This document shows, piece after piece, positions 45,546 through 57,957 of a stretch of DNA of 64,000 nt (positions are counted from its first letter, which is position 1; each line of letters opens with the position of its first letter). Source of the stretch: Symbiodinium kawagutii (taxonomy: Eukaryota > Sar > Dinophyceae > Suessiales > Symbiodiniaceae); assembly GCA_009767595.1 (NCBI GenBank), contig VSDK01020647.1:374796-438795 (forward strand), given 5' to 3'. The notes beneath the pieces were generated by a model, which had not been told where the DNA came from, ran no database searches, and saw only the letters and a list, made by a program, of their open reading frames with translations. The position numbers and the translations under genes were made by a program.

Positions 45546-45589
45546 TTGAATTTCTTAGATTCGAGAGGTTTGTGATTCTAAGGCCAATC

Positions 45590-46335
45590 TTTTATGTTTT
45601 TAGGTTTAAACCTTAAGGTTCATGGTTCAAGGTTTGAAGGTTTAGAGTGCATGGCTTCAGGGTTTTAGGGTGCATGGTTTTGAGGGTTTATGGTCTTTGT
45701 TTTTTGTTTAGAGTTTCATGGTTTATGGTTTTATGGTTTGGGGGTTTCTGGTATATTCTTAGGGTGTTTTGATATAGGGTTCATGATTTCTCGGTTGATG
45801 GTTTTAGGGTTTGGGCTTTATGGTTTTCAGTCTGTGGGTGCACGGTTTTAGGTTCGATGGTTTTAGGTCTGATGGTTTTATGTTCATAGATTCATGGTTT
45901 TAGAGTTGACGGGTTTATGGTTTTAAGCTTTATGATTCATGCTTTTGGGATCATGGTTTTAGGGTCTATGGTTGTTTGATTTATGCTTTTATGGTTTATG
46001 ATTTTTTGTCTTCAGGGTGTATGGTATTAGGGTCTATGTTTTTAGGGTGTATGGTTTTCATGGTCTTTTGGGGGCAGGGTTTATGCTTTCAGGCTCTTTC
46101 AGGTTCGTGGTTTTAGGGTTTACGGTCTTATGGTTTTAAGGTGTATGGATTTAGGGTTTATGGCTTTAGGGTCAGAGTTTTATGGTCTATGGTGTGAGGG
46201 TTTGTGGTTGCAAGGTTTATTGTTTTCGGTTTCATGGTTTTAGGATTCATCGTTTTAGGATTTTTGGCTTTAGGGTTTTGGATTTTGTGTTTAGGTTTAT
46301 GGTTCAAGGGTTACTTGGTTTATGGTTTTAAGGCT
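45590..46335 (+). repeat. Degenerate TTTAGGG/TTTATGG array
   Basis: The plus strand is built of GGTTTATGGTTTTAGGG-like units; eight exact TTTAGGG copies were counted by eye, all on this strand, with many variants (TTTATGG, TTCATGG, CTTAGGG). TTTAGGG is the telomere repeat of plants and of dinoflagellates, so this may be a decayed interstitial telomere-like array. Confidence 0.7.
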
Positions 46336-46625
46336 TATGAATGGCAGAAAAGCAAGGCAGCAGAAAAGCAGAAAGCAAAGAAGTCAAAGAAGCAGAAAAG
46401 CAAAGAAGCAGAAAAGCAAAGAAGCAGGAAAGCAGAAAAGCGAAGAAGTAGAAAAGCAGAGAAGCAGGAAAGCAGAAAAGCAAAGAAGCAAAAAAGCAGA
46501 GAAGCAGGAAAGCGAAAAACAAAGAAGCAAAAAACCAGAGAAGCAGGAAAGCAGAAAAGCAAAGAAGCAAAAAACCAGAGAAGCAGAAAATCAGGAAAGC
46601 AGGAAAGGAGAAATCAAAAAAAAAC
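46335..46625 (+). repeat. 8-bp purine-rich repeat (AGAAAAGC/AAAGAAGC)
   Basis: Units such as AGCAGAAAAGCAAAGA recur with an 8-bp step over about 290 bp. The array directly follows the TTTAGGG-like array. Confidence 0.9.
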
Positions 46626-46639
46626 TAAACTTAAAGAAA

Positions 46640-49600
46640 AAAACCTGAAAAAATGGGTCCCCATAATATAAAGCAAGAGATGATACGAATTGATACCATG
46701 GATAAATATGATACAGTAAAGTAAAATGACCTTGAACTCCCTGAGAATGATAAAATAGGTAAATCGATAGTGAATTGTTGTCTTCTGATTGCCATCAAAT
46801 CCATCAATTTATCACTCATATTCTCTCATGTTTAGTCATTGTATGCCAAAACATCGAATCGCCAAGTCACTGGGTCGTCTTTCAACATCGGTCCAACCAG
46901 CGGATATTGAACCGCTTTGGACATTTGCAAGACTTTTCTCAGGCCCTGAGCACGCCTCGGGACAAACGAAAAAGGGAAAGTTAAAGAAACAATCTTCTCT
47001 GACCATTGTTTAAGTCGCACTTTTTGTCAGAGAAGATTCACCACTTTGAGAAGTCAAGCGACACAGTCATTCCATGGAACTCCTAGACCTCCCCAGAATG
47101 ATCTCCTAGCTTGAACATTCTGCATCCGAGTCACTCCTCAGAACTCGTCACTATCAAGATTCGAAAATTTGTGCTATCATACCTTGGCTAGCGAGCGCTT
47201 CTCGGTCCAACATTGTCTTCAAAGGACAAGGACAAAGGGAGCATGAACATGTGGTTTGGCACAGTGCACCTGCATTCATGTTTCCATGTCCAGGCCGTGC
47301 ACATTGTGCATGTATTCTGATACATTCCAGCTTTTTGACCTTTGACATGATTTGGTCAGCCAGGAAACATAAGCTGGTCCAGAAAGAAATCCAAATCGGC
47401 GCGCTTATCCTGAAGATTGATGACGACTGTGGATCTTTGCAGGCTCTGAACAAAGGATGGATATGCAAAAGAATACAAAGAACTGCTTCATCTCGAGGCG
47501 TATGAAACTACAACATCATATCATATCATATCGTATCATATCATAGCACATCATATCACGTCGTACAGTACTATATGAATAAAATAAGGAGATGAAAGCA
47601 GCATGGTATTGTATGGTAATATCACCGCGAAAAAACATCAGGCTTCTCTGTAAGGCAGAGGCTTTCTCTTCTATCCTGGCATACTGTTGGTGCCTGGGAT
47701 TTCGCTTGGCTCTCAAAGATCGCACAGTGCAGAGAAGGGAAACAGTATGAAACAGTGAAGCTTGGTGGCTGAGGGCAAGGCTGCTTGTTGAGTTCAAAGC
47801 TGGGTTCTGGAGGTGGCGGAGAAGGAGACTGTACCGGCCTTCAAGGTGCGATCTGACTCTGCAACTGTCTTTACATTGCAACATGTCTTTGCAAAATGTG
47901 GAAATGTTGCAATCAATGCTGCAATGTGCTGAGCTTCAGTGCTCTTCGGGTGGCTTCGAATCTCCTTGCTCCAACTTCAAGGGCAACTTGCGTTTCAAAA
48001 AGAGTCCCACCCATCAGATCTCACGAACAACAAATTTGTGCCAAAGCCAGGCTGCATCTTTTGGATTTTTCAAAGAGCCCCGGGTTAGGAACCAAAATCA
48101 TCCAAAACTATCCACCAAAAACCATTCGGCTGTTTGTCCTTCTTTTGGCACCTTGCCCCGTTTTGGCTGTGGCTTTGTGGCACCTCGCCTGCAATCCCAC
48201 CACCATGCCGAAGCCGCTAAGCCCGGCTAGGCTTGACGATTGAGTTCTTTGCAGCTTGCCACTTTCATCCACTTTCAATGGAAGTGAATTATACAAGCAA
48301 ATTCAAGTAAATGGAAAGCTCGACTAGACTTTCATGTCAAAGGTGCCTGATAGCTGCATGACGTTGCTTATCTTGCCTGAGTGGACAAGGCCTGCTAAAC
48401 CAGAAGAATTCGAATTGAATGAATTGGTTAAGGATTCATCAAGCATCAAAGAGCATTAGAAAGGAAGCGCGGTGGATCTGTCACCACCGAGGTGCAATTG
48501 TTTTGCACGAAAAGCCCGCTGGAAACACAAAGCAGTTGCTTCCTGCAGTCTCTTGCAAGCGAACAGTGGTGTCTTAGCTCTGATTGCTTCGGCTTCAGGA
48601 AGCTGCAATCAGTGTCCTTCTTTTTTGCAGTTTGTTTCTTCAAGCGCTCAATCAAAGCCTGCCACAACTCCGCGCGAGCCGCTAATCAAGAAATCCACAT
48701 GACTGATCCCATGGCTGCATCATCTGCATCTGACAAGGACGTTTGCGGCGCCTGAATTTCAAGAGAGTAATGCCTGATAGATTCAGCTTCTCTTTCAGCT
48801 TGTTCCATTGACGCCTAAGACGCATAGCGAAGCAATGCGAAGGTAGGAAACCATTGGAAACCTTCACTACAACCACTGCAACTGCTACAACCTCTCTCCA
48901 AATATGTTGCACGCTTTCAAGCTATCAATGTAAGGGTGACTGCTATGCTGCTCAGGACATTACTTCCAGCAATTCAATCTTCCTCAGCCACGGAGTTCCT
49001 GGGTCGCACTTGGAGTGATCCTTTGCAGACCACTGCTGACACGTAAGGATATTTTTTGTGATCTTGGCAGTCAAGAAAGCACCCACTCAGGCATAAACTG
49101 TGTAGATACGTTCCACAAAAGAGTATGTTGTTACCCATTTCTCTAAGAAAGTTATACTTGCCACAACTTGAGGCCCCAAGGGGAGGCACACGAAAGCTAG
49201 GTTGTTACCCATTACTCTAAGAAAGTTATACTTGCCACAACAAATTTTGAGACCTTACCACGACCAAAAAAAGAAACAAAACGCAACTATTGGGACCAGA
49301 ATGCCTAGTTTGCACCATATTGTGTCTGTTACACCATATTTTGCCAGGGTTCACAGTCACGCCAATCTCCACAAAATCTCATGACAAGCATGAATCCAAT
49401 CTTGCGACACATGAAATCTCAGGACATCTCACAATGCACACCACATCTCACAACACGTGGGGACTACCACTGCTACTGCTACTGCTACTACCACTGGCAA
49501 AAGGGCAAAGTTCCCGTGTATAACGTTCAACACAAGCATTTGGCATCGACCTTATGGTTGGGTCAACGTGATGCTCCCGATGTCAGTGTCCTGGCATCTC

Positions 49601-50700
49601 GGCCTCTCCCATAGCCTCGAAACGTGGACACCACCGTGCACAATCCCCATTGAGCAGCATCAAGCACTAAACTATGACAATTTTAATGACAATTTTGATG
49701 ACAATGTATGACTTAAACATACTTTAACGATTGAGCAGCACCTTCACATCTGCCCCGCCCCGCTTTTCTCCTTGCCTGTTTCATTTGTTCGGAGACCAAA
49801 CATCCGGCTGCGTTGCAGTGCTGGAGAAAGGCCTCGTAGAGCAGCATCAAGGCTCTCAGAACTTCTGAACTCCTCCTCCAACTCTGACTCCGCTTGTCTC
49901 ATTTTGTATCATTTGCTCATTATATCTATTTATATCTATTTATATCTATATCTCATTATCTTATTACAAATTATTACATCACTGCATCACCACATGTCAT
50001 TCTCTGATTACATCACCACATCTCACTACATTTCACCACATCGCACCACTGATGGAGATCAGGTGTGGATAGTTTTGGGAGAGAAAGCGGGGCGCAGCTG
50101 AGCAAAAAGGAATGTTGCAACCCCGAAGTGAAATGCAATGGCTCGACATAATTAGCAAATCGGATCGCAGCAAACGCGCGAAGCGTAAGTAGACAGGAGC
50201 ATGCTGGCCCTTTGGATCATCGGGAATCTTTCGTGAAGTTGAGTGGGTGGAACTGGATAGGGGAACCTGACAACATCTGGCCTGGACAAATCATATGCTA
50301 TGCACAAGAAACTTACTGGAACATCTTCTAACAGAGGGTAACGGAACCAAAAAAGAAGGAGAGAAGCGAAGAGTAAACGGTTTACCTGTATTTACATGTG
50401 CAACATGGCCCAGAAGTCCCGCAGTTCTCCCCATTTTTTCTCGCCGAAACCCTGTGCTTTACCACTGTTTGAACTGATTAGAGATGCATGAAGGCGGATG
50501 TGAAGTGACAATTGAATACATTTGAGAGGTAATGAGGGTTATGAATCCCACTTGATATCAGGGGTAGACATGGTTCCCAGTTTTGTAGAGGTATACCTGT
50601 CTGGGCCTAGGTTTGAGTACTGCAAAACCAAAAAGAAATCCACTATGGAGCATGGGTCCAAGGGTCAACTAACACTGACTCTGAAACTGAAGCCCTGAAA
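46640..50700. other. Non-genic stretch with small microsatellites
   Basis: No gene was recognised. Minor repeats are an ATATC-type run (47515-47575), TATATCTATT repeats (49915-49960) and CATCACCACAT repeats (49980-50050). A duplicated stretch of about 40 bp (GTTACCCATTxCTCTAAGAA at 49130 and 49202) is also present. A minus-strand frame near 47000-46850 (LRKVLQMSKAVQYPLVGPML) looks protein-like but could not be placed. Confidence 0.45.
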
Positions 50701-50737
50701 CGATTCGAATTGCTTTACAAATCCGATCCTAAGACTA

Positions 50738-50772
50738 GGGTCATCTAGGGTCATCTAGGGTCATCTAGGGTC
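50738..50772 (+). repeat. 10-bp tandem repeat, GGGTCATCTA x3-4
   Basis: GGGTCATCTA occurs three times in a row, followed by GGGTCCTGAT. Confidence 0.9.
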
Positions 50773-51119
50773 CTGATATGCCAGTTGACTCGGCCTTGCC
50801 TCAACAGCTTTTGCCAATGGTCCGAGTCGCAGTGCCTTAGATTGCGATTAGAAGCATGAGAAGCCAACGGAAGCAAAATCCCATGAAAGCTTAGAGAGGT
50901 CCCCAAACATTCCCCAAAATCCAAACGCAGCTGACGGCTTTCAAAGTTGATGTAAGTTGTCAGCTTGCTTGCTTGACGGAGACCCCATGGACCGTAGCCA
51001 TGTCATGGCTGCATGCTCCTCATGGAGAACATGAGAAGCGCAAACGCTGATGGCGGCAGCTGAAATCGCAGACTGCCTCTGGTCATAGGAAAGTTATGGA
51101 AAAATGGTTTGGCAAATTT

Positions 51120-51205
51120 GTCTGACAACTCTGTCCAAATTTGGATACGGCCACTGACGTGCTTTAGTCCAAAGCTCATGCTAACCTCATCGCCACACAA
51201 CCTGC
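51120..51205 (-). CDS. Possible eIF4E-family exon
   Basis: After an AG|G acceptor (GGTTGCAG|GTTGTG), the minus strand reads LCGDEVSMSFGLKHVSGRIQ and continues IWTELSDKFAKPF. This fits the C-terminal part of the cap-binding protein eIF4E ('DEVCG.VVS.R....I.IWT'). A possible upstream piece at 51400-51330 (MEEKFETFWSEIASAW) resembles the preceding 'L...WEE..LA' segment. Other parts, including the cap-binding Trp residues, were not found, so this is at best a fragment. Confidence 0.45.
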
Positions 51206-51419
51206 AACCAAACATGTTACAAAATGATACAAAATCTCCGCGGCTCCTCATAGATACATCCGTCTTCTAAAAGGATTGGACATCTCACTGCACAAGAAGT
51301 GAGAGGACCTTCACATTTGGCTTTGCTGCTTTGCTTCCAAGCGGATGCTATTTCAGACCAGAAAGTCTCAAACTTCTCTTCCATCACTAAGCTAGCTCCG
51401 CACCAGACCAAAGAAGACG

Positions 51420-53870
51420 CTCAAAGTAAACGCAAAGAAATGGCTCGGTTCCCGGCAGGTATACATGCTGCCAGTCTCACTCAAGGCCGTCTCAAGCTCA
51501 CATCTACCTGGTAGCAATCTGCTCGGCAACGACGGCGAAAGAGTGCTAGAATGTGCTAGATGTTACGTTAGTTCTGTTATGATATATATTTCATGTAACT
51601 GATATAGTCATTGTTTGAGTTCGACATCACAGGCTGCCACAGCAACTTAAGGGGTCTGGATTCCACCGAAGTCTAAATCATCAAACTTTGAGCAACAGCC
51701 CACAGTTGGACATCACATGATTTGCATTTCCAAGACACGAGCTGTCCACAGTTTGGACAAACTTTTGCCAATCTCGTTGGGAGAAAAGTGGCGCGCAACA
51801 TCGATCCTGTCAGCAGTGCTGCAGCCACTGATTCTGAAGACTTCAGATCATTTTGTCACATCCATTATATTTGTTTCATCTGCTCTGGCCAAGCTACACG
51901 GTCACTTCATCGAATGGAGCCATGATTCGGGAGAGAAAAAACGCAGGCAGTGAATCACAGATGAGATGTGTGTCAAATTCAAAAACCATTCAAAAGTGAG
52001 TCGTGGAAAAATAAAACAAAAGAAAGCCGGGAGATGCTTCTCGGTAAGACAATTCACGAAACGTATCAACCAAAACGAAACCGAAAAAGCACACACACAG
52101 TAAACTTCAAAATATGACAAAACAAATCCGGTAAGTGTTGATCTTAGAGAAGTACAATGTTGCAGAGTTCTGCTGCAAATTAGATTTGGACGCTTGAGAA
52201 CTCAGACTGCAGTTGTGAGGGGATCTGTATCTCTGCGCCAAGGATAGCATGTGTTAAAACTCTTGGTCATCACCAGTATTCTTTATGTAACCTGTGTCTC
52301 TCTCTCTTTCTCTCTCTGCATGTTTCATTTGCATGATCAGCCTGATGCATTTAATCTACAAGCAAGCTCTGACAGGCGCATGTCACTGCAGTTTTTGCAT
52401 ATTCATGCACATCAGCAAGCAACATGAGCAACATATGCTCGCATTGTTGCAATCAGCATTATCCACCTGAATCTTTTCAGTACACCACGGTTGCCTGGCA
52501 CCACTATAGTGCCAACAACCAGAGTCGCCATGTTTAGTAGCCAGCACTTAACAAATGATGGGTATGTTTTTGGCACACCAAGCACTCGGCAACACCGCTG
52601 ACAACCCAACCTTTTCCGGCGTCCGTTGCATCAGCCGCAGCCAGACTGCTCTATCCGGGATGGTCCAAGCATGAACTTTCATAAACTGTATAACAGTCCA
52701 ATGTAGTTTACGTATCTAAGTGCTGGTCATTATGTTCCTACCAGGTAAGGACAGGTGGTCTTCCACAACCTTCCGACCAAACTTCACCCCAGCAGTAAGC
52801 AGAGCTCGCCCGTGACCAGAGGTGTTGGTCACCCCCTCACGACACTCCAGGGAGTGTTGCAATCCCGTCGAGCACAACCTGTTCGCAGTACCAAGCGGTT
52901 GAGAAACAACTGACTTACCAACCAACGCTGGGCTCTTGTGAGGGCTTTCCTGGGTCTCACCAACTCTTAGTGACCGAATCCCATCAACACTGCCAACCAC
53001 CAGGAGAAAAAAACCGCAAGACCTGCACCCGGACTCTTGAAACCTCGATGGTTACTCTAGCGATGCAGTGTTTGGATGAGGTACCTTCCAACCACATATC
53101 GGGAAACCATCCATTCCTGGGGTGTCTACGGACTTCCCGAAAAACAGCAAACCAACCAACGCGCACCGCTCCTTGGTCAGTCCATATCGTTGAGATCCTG
53201 CGCCGCATAAACATGGCTGCCGGACTTGATAGGACAGATAGTGGCAAAGTCGATGATGATGAGGATGAGGATGATTATGATGATGATCAACGAAGGCTTA
53301 GTTGATTGTTCACTGCAAAATACACATTCCAACAAAATGGTTCTATAATAGTTCAACTATGAGCTCAGAAACCGGGGCGCTTTGGGTGTTCATTGTCAAC
53401 CGATGGCTGGGGAAGTTCTTGTCATTACCAACAACATTAACCACCAACCATCGTGCTTGGTTTTGTTGCCCATACCGATGGAAACCATGCCCTTGTTGCG
53501 CGGAGGAGCTGCGAGGGGCCACGCCTCCAGCACGGGATCCGGATCGAAGCGCTGCCACTCTTCCTCCTCCTCCTCCTCCTCATCGTCCTCTTCATACGCT
53601 TTTCTCTTTGCCTCAAGCCACTGGGACTCTTCTTGGCTCAATCTTCTGGGTTTACTCTTCCTTCTGGTCTCGTGCCCCTGGTTTCCCAATATCCAAAGGG
53701 GCATCCCTGCATGCCACGTGTGCTCCAGGTACGCGGTGCTTCCACCTTGGCTGCTGGAGGTTGAGCTGCACCCCAAAGTCACACCATGCCATGGTCTTAG
53801 TAGCCCACAACTTGAGCCATTTGATGAGGTAAGCCCAACAAAACGCAAATAAGGTGATGACAACATCGAG
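51420..53870. other. Putative strand-switch region
   Basis: Recognisable coding sequence to the left is on the minus strand and to the right on the plus strand, so transcription would diverge from here. No promoter motif could be recognised. The stretch has a CT-rich run (TCTCTCTCTCTTTCTCTCTC, 52297-52318), a short GAT repeat (53250-53290) and a minus-strand acidic frame (53540-53640, KAYEEDDEEEEEEEEWQRF) that could be an exon of an unidentified gene. Confidence 0.45.
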
Positions 53871-53873
53871 ACT

Positions 53874-54596
53874 TTGCCATTGGAGGATGCAGTGCCACCT
53901 TCAACAGAAGAGGTGGGTGGCGGGGAAGACCCAATCTTGCGCGCAAAGACTTTGCGCTTGGAAGAGGCTTCCAACCCCGAGGCACCTGGAGGCCTGATCC
54001 CCAACAATGACCAGAATTCCCTTGTAGCTGAAGAGGATGCCCCAAAGTCTTTGAATGCAAACGCAACTAATCATGGCAGTGATCGCCCTGATTCAATTGT
54101 AGACTCTTTGGCACCAATCACACCTGCCGAGCAACGTGGACCTAAAGGTCGGGGACGGGGACGTGGGCGCGGCCGTAGCAAAGGCCGTGGCAAACGCAAG
54201 GGAAAGGAAGTGGATGAAATGGATGATGACAAGGTAGATGAGAACCCCTCAGCATCAAGTTCTGGGGTTGGGGGTGATGCAGGCCTTGAGGAATCCAGTT
54301 CAACCAAGAGGAAGAGAAACCCGAGGAAGAAAAAGAGCAAAACAAATCTCGAGAAGAAGAGTCCCAAAGGGAAAGCTGCCCCAAAGAATAGAGCCAAGAA
54401 GACTAGAGCCCCAAAAGCCAAAGCAACGCCCAAGAGGGCCGCAAGAAGCAATCCTACCATTGCCAATGAGGATCCCACAGCAGGTGATTCTGAAGCGGTG
54501 ATGCGGAAGAAGAAACTTGCCAGTATGAAAAGCAGTGCATACCCTGTTGCTAAGAGGCCCTTTCTGAGGGAAAAACAGAAGAAGAAGCCCTGGCTG
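53874..54596 (+). CDS. Basic N-terminal exon of a lineage-specific plus-strand gene
   Basis: A long exon codes an acidic start (LPLEDAVPPSTEEVGGGEDP), then RGRGRGRGRSKGRGKRKGKE and several Lys/Arg/Ala/Pro-rich segments (KKKSKTNLEKKSPKGKAAP, KKTRAPKAKATPKRAARS). The composition suggests a nuclear, nucleic-acid-binding tail. It ends MKSSAYPVAKR and then changes frame: restoring one base near 54558 would give ALSEGKTEEEALAAAEL up to a GT donor (GAATTG|GTACC), the ending I associate with this family. Hence there is a one-base deletion or a sequencing error. No function is known to me. Confidence 0.55.
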
Positions 54597-55099
54597 CGGC
54601 CGAATTGGTACCTTGCCACTCATGTATGTTTCCAAGCGTTACTGGGTCTGGTTAGAAATATTGTGCCATCTTATGTGTTTATTTAGTTGGGACTGCACAT
54701 TCCATCACTGGGGTGCCTATAGGAGCATGTCCGCTTTCCAAGGCATACAAGAACACCACCGATTCGAGCTGAGCCCAATGTCAGTGAGAGGGGGCCGTGC
54801 TAACATGGCCATGGGACGTAGATCAACCTGGTCTACTCAGGGGTGAAATTGCACAGCAATTCAATCATCCCTCTTCTGCTCTAGCTTTGGGGTCATGCCA
54901 AAACTTTCACTCAGTGCGTGTGGTGTTCAAAATGGATCGAGTGCGCATCAGGGACTTTGGATTGTGCCCGCCACCATTCTTCAATTGAAATCAATCGGAA
55001 ACGTCCAGAATAATCTCGACATCTTTACATGCAGTGATTACTTAGATAAGTTCAAATCCACAAACGGGTGCCCAATTGCCAGCTGAGCTCCGTGCAGGT

Positions 55100-56130
55100 G
55101 GCCATGCCAAATTGGCTGCGGGAGGCACTGGAATCCGGTGGAGCCTGGCTTGGATTGCTGCCGCTGCACTGCATTGCAAGTGCATGATGATTGTCCAACT
55201 CATCTCAACAGCCCATGATGAAGTGCTCAATCAGCCCATGATTGATCTCAACAGCCTTTTGTGATCAAAGCTGAAATCACAGCTGTCGAAGGGTCATGCG
55301 GTACTGCCCTGTTTCTAGTCTTCGGCATGTTCAAGCTCCCAAGGCCTATGGTCACGAATAAGAGTTTGCCATCAGTTTCATGGATGCCCATCGATTGTAT
55401 TCTTCCATTGCTGGTTGGGTGCCTATCTTTTGGTCAGGTGCTGATAGCCCTAGTCTGGAGCTTAGGCATGTATGCCAACTTTATAAATTTAAAATATATC
55501 GCCTGCAGCATGTACATGTATAGTGTACCGGCCTAGAATGTTCAAGTGACACAAGTAATGTATGGGCCTCGATCCATTACATTCCTCATGTGCAAGAGTT
55601 CCAGCTACTCAAGTCAAATCACCATGAGGTCTGAAAGTGGATTTCGATGTGCAGCTTTTGGCCGTGACTATTCGAAGTCAATGGACATTCTCTCAGCCCC
55701 TGGATTTCTGATCCTTAGATTCAATCATGGTACGAATGATCAATATCGCAGTACTCACGTGAATGAGACCAAGATTCACACCAGCCACGCTTGCTTGCCC
55801 CCCTTGCCTTTTGAGGGTGGCCTTGATTTGCGTCCTCCAGATGCCTGTCAATGGGCTTGGGCTTTTAGCCCCTGATTGCTCATCATGGGGCTTGCTCATC
55901 TATGATTTCTTAATGGTATCTGCCCACTGTGTTCAAAGTTGTCCCGTTCTCATGATAAAAAAAACTGAGGCTTACAAAACCGAATTCTGGATGCAGCTTC
56001 ATGGGGCACCAACATCTAAAATAACCATTCTGTACTCGTGCATGCGGGAGATCCAGCTCTTGGACTTGGGAAAGCTGACAAAAGCTGCGCGTGAAGCTCG
56101 CACCCAGGTAAAGCTCGTAAGATGCTTTGT
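55100..56130 (+). CDS. Plus-strand gene, exons of the second block
   Basis: Several coding-like pieces follow: 55100-55180 (VAMPNWLREALESGGAWLGL, AG|G acceptor), about 55620-55740 (FRCAAFGRDYSKSMDILSAP), about 55790-55890 (NGLGLLAPDCSSWGL) and about 55977-56107 (FWMQLHGAPTSKITILYS, then LLDLGKLTKAAREARTQ). The order and wording match a dinoflagellate repeated gene family I recall (DCSSWG and FWMxxHGAP segments), whose function I do not know. Exon limits are approximate because splice signals are degenerate. Confidence 0.45.
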
Positions 56131-56829
56131 GGCATTTCTAAAAATATTGGTTAGCCAGGCATTTCTTCGAAAGTGTATCTGAAGTACATAGTTTTCCATG
56201 CTGTTGGTTGCATTCCTCGTCCCTTCACCCAGGAAATACATTGACAAGTCTGGACGTAAGCGACTTTCACGGAACGGAATCGTTGAAAGGAAGTCAGTTG
56301 CTCTGCAAGAATTATGGGCTTTTGGTGGTTAACTTGTGGTTGCATGGTTGGAATTATGATTCCAAATCTCCTTCCCTGTGAATTGTTATTTTCCAAATCC
56401 TCTTCCCTTTCCAAGGCCAAACCAAATGCACATTTTCACCCACTCTTCAGGAAACCTGATGGGGAGATATGGTAAGAATGATAGTTGTCATAAGGCTGGA
56501 GAATATATTCTTTGACCAATGGGCTCTGAGAATTCTTCGGTGGAAAACAGGCTTTGTTCACATTGGACACATTGACTTTTGAAGATTCGAGAATGGTTTC
56601 TGCACCAGCCTTTTGAACTTAAAGTGCGTGTTCATTTGGGCTTTGAATAGAGTTCGAATGAGCACACTAGTATTTCGTGACTGTGTTGGGGGCCAGAGGC
56701 TCCCCGCTTAAAAGGGTATGTAGATTCGACACATGGGAACATTTATACGCAAGCTTATGAGCATGATGCCCTGGTATCACCAATTCTTAACACATTGATC
56801 ACTACTTATATAAAGCTGAACCCACATGC

Positions 56830-57880
56830 CCCACACTGGCCCAGGTCGTACCCACGTGGCTTTGGTCAGAACCTTCGTGATTCGTGATGCTTGGGAGTGC
56901 CATTTGGAGTCTGATCCTGGCCGCCGAGACTTGCGATTCAAACCCCAGACCTTCAAGCCTCTGTCTTTGAGAGCGCAGTTTGATAATATGATGATGGGAG
57001 ACTTGTGGGAGGATGCAAACCTATGGGATGCATTCGAATACATGTGGAATTCCAAACGCGTAAGGCTGGGAGTGGTATAAATGTTCCATATCTTCAAACC
57101 ACCGTACGAATCAGTATGAATGGAAAATGTTCACAGCTGTGCTAGATACCACATATTCACTTCCAGGGATGCATGTTCATTTGGGTCATCCCCTGAAGGA
57201 TCCCAGATGAATGGCTCACTTCCATGAAAGATTTCCGGGAAGAATACCGTCAAAAGGCTGCGAATGCGTACTCAGTACAATCTAGCATGCTGCAGTGTGT
57301 TGCAGTTGAACTGTGGCTATTCAGAATCGTTGCTTTCACCCACACTGTTGCAGGTTCATTTCAATCCCACCTACGTTGAATCGGCGGAAGAGATTGCAAG
57401 ACGAGCTGGGGGCTCTCCATGACCAGTTTAGGGTTTTCTTGCAGACTGATTTGCCAACAGTGGCCTTCACCAACAATCGAATTCATAAACGAGCAGAATT
57501 TGACTTTCGGGCTCTACCTGTTGGATAATTCAGAAAATGTGGCCGCAACTTCGGGCGCAAATTCCCGCAAACGGGCGCAAATATGCGCAAACGAGCGCAA
57601 ATTCAAAAAACATCCCAATCTGTATGGATTGTCAATGTGTGCATCGAGCGTGTTTCTGATTCAAACCATTTTCAAACTCACACAATGCAACTTGATGGGA
57701 TACCTTTTTGCATCTAGTGATTTTGGCTTTCAGTGAACCAGTGTTCAGGGCCTATGGCTGACAAGCGCACTTCCTCTAGCAACACGCTGCTTGAAGGGAT
57801 GAATCAGGCCAGGATCGCGCCTGCAGATGCGCCCCCTTCTCGTAAGCACTCGCTTGAGGAGAAGATTCAAGTGACCTGAC
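56830..57880 (+). CDS. Plus-strand gene, exons of the third block
   Basis: About 56840-57065 codes YPRGFGQNL and LRAQFDNMMMGDLWEDANLW followed by DAFEYMWNSKRVR. About 57355-57418 codes HFNPTYVESAEEIARRAGGS. About 57735-57879 includes MADKRTSSSNTLLEGMNQAR and ends SRKHSLEEKIQ. Reading frame is kept within each piece but not tested across introns. No domain is known to me. Confidence 0.4.
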
Positions 57881-57957
57881 AGCATATCATGTGACATATG
57901 GCCATATAACATATGGGTGTTTTCCAGTAATTAGTGGTCACTAGTTAGAAAAGCAAA

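Noticed and set aside
46204-46671. Lys/Gln/Ala-rich frame at 46.2-46.7 kb
   Set aside because: It is a translation of the 8-bp purine repeat, not a coiled-coil gene.
50993-51004. CCGTAGCCATG string resembling the start of the dinoflagellate spliced leader
   Set aside because: Only about 10 bases match and the rest of the leader is absent, so chance is likely.
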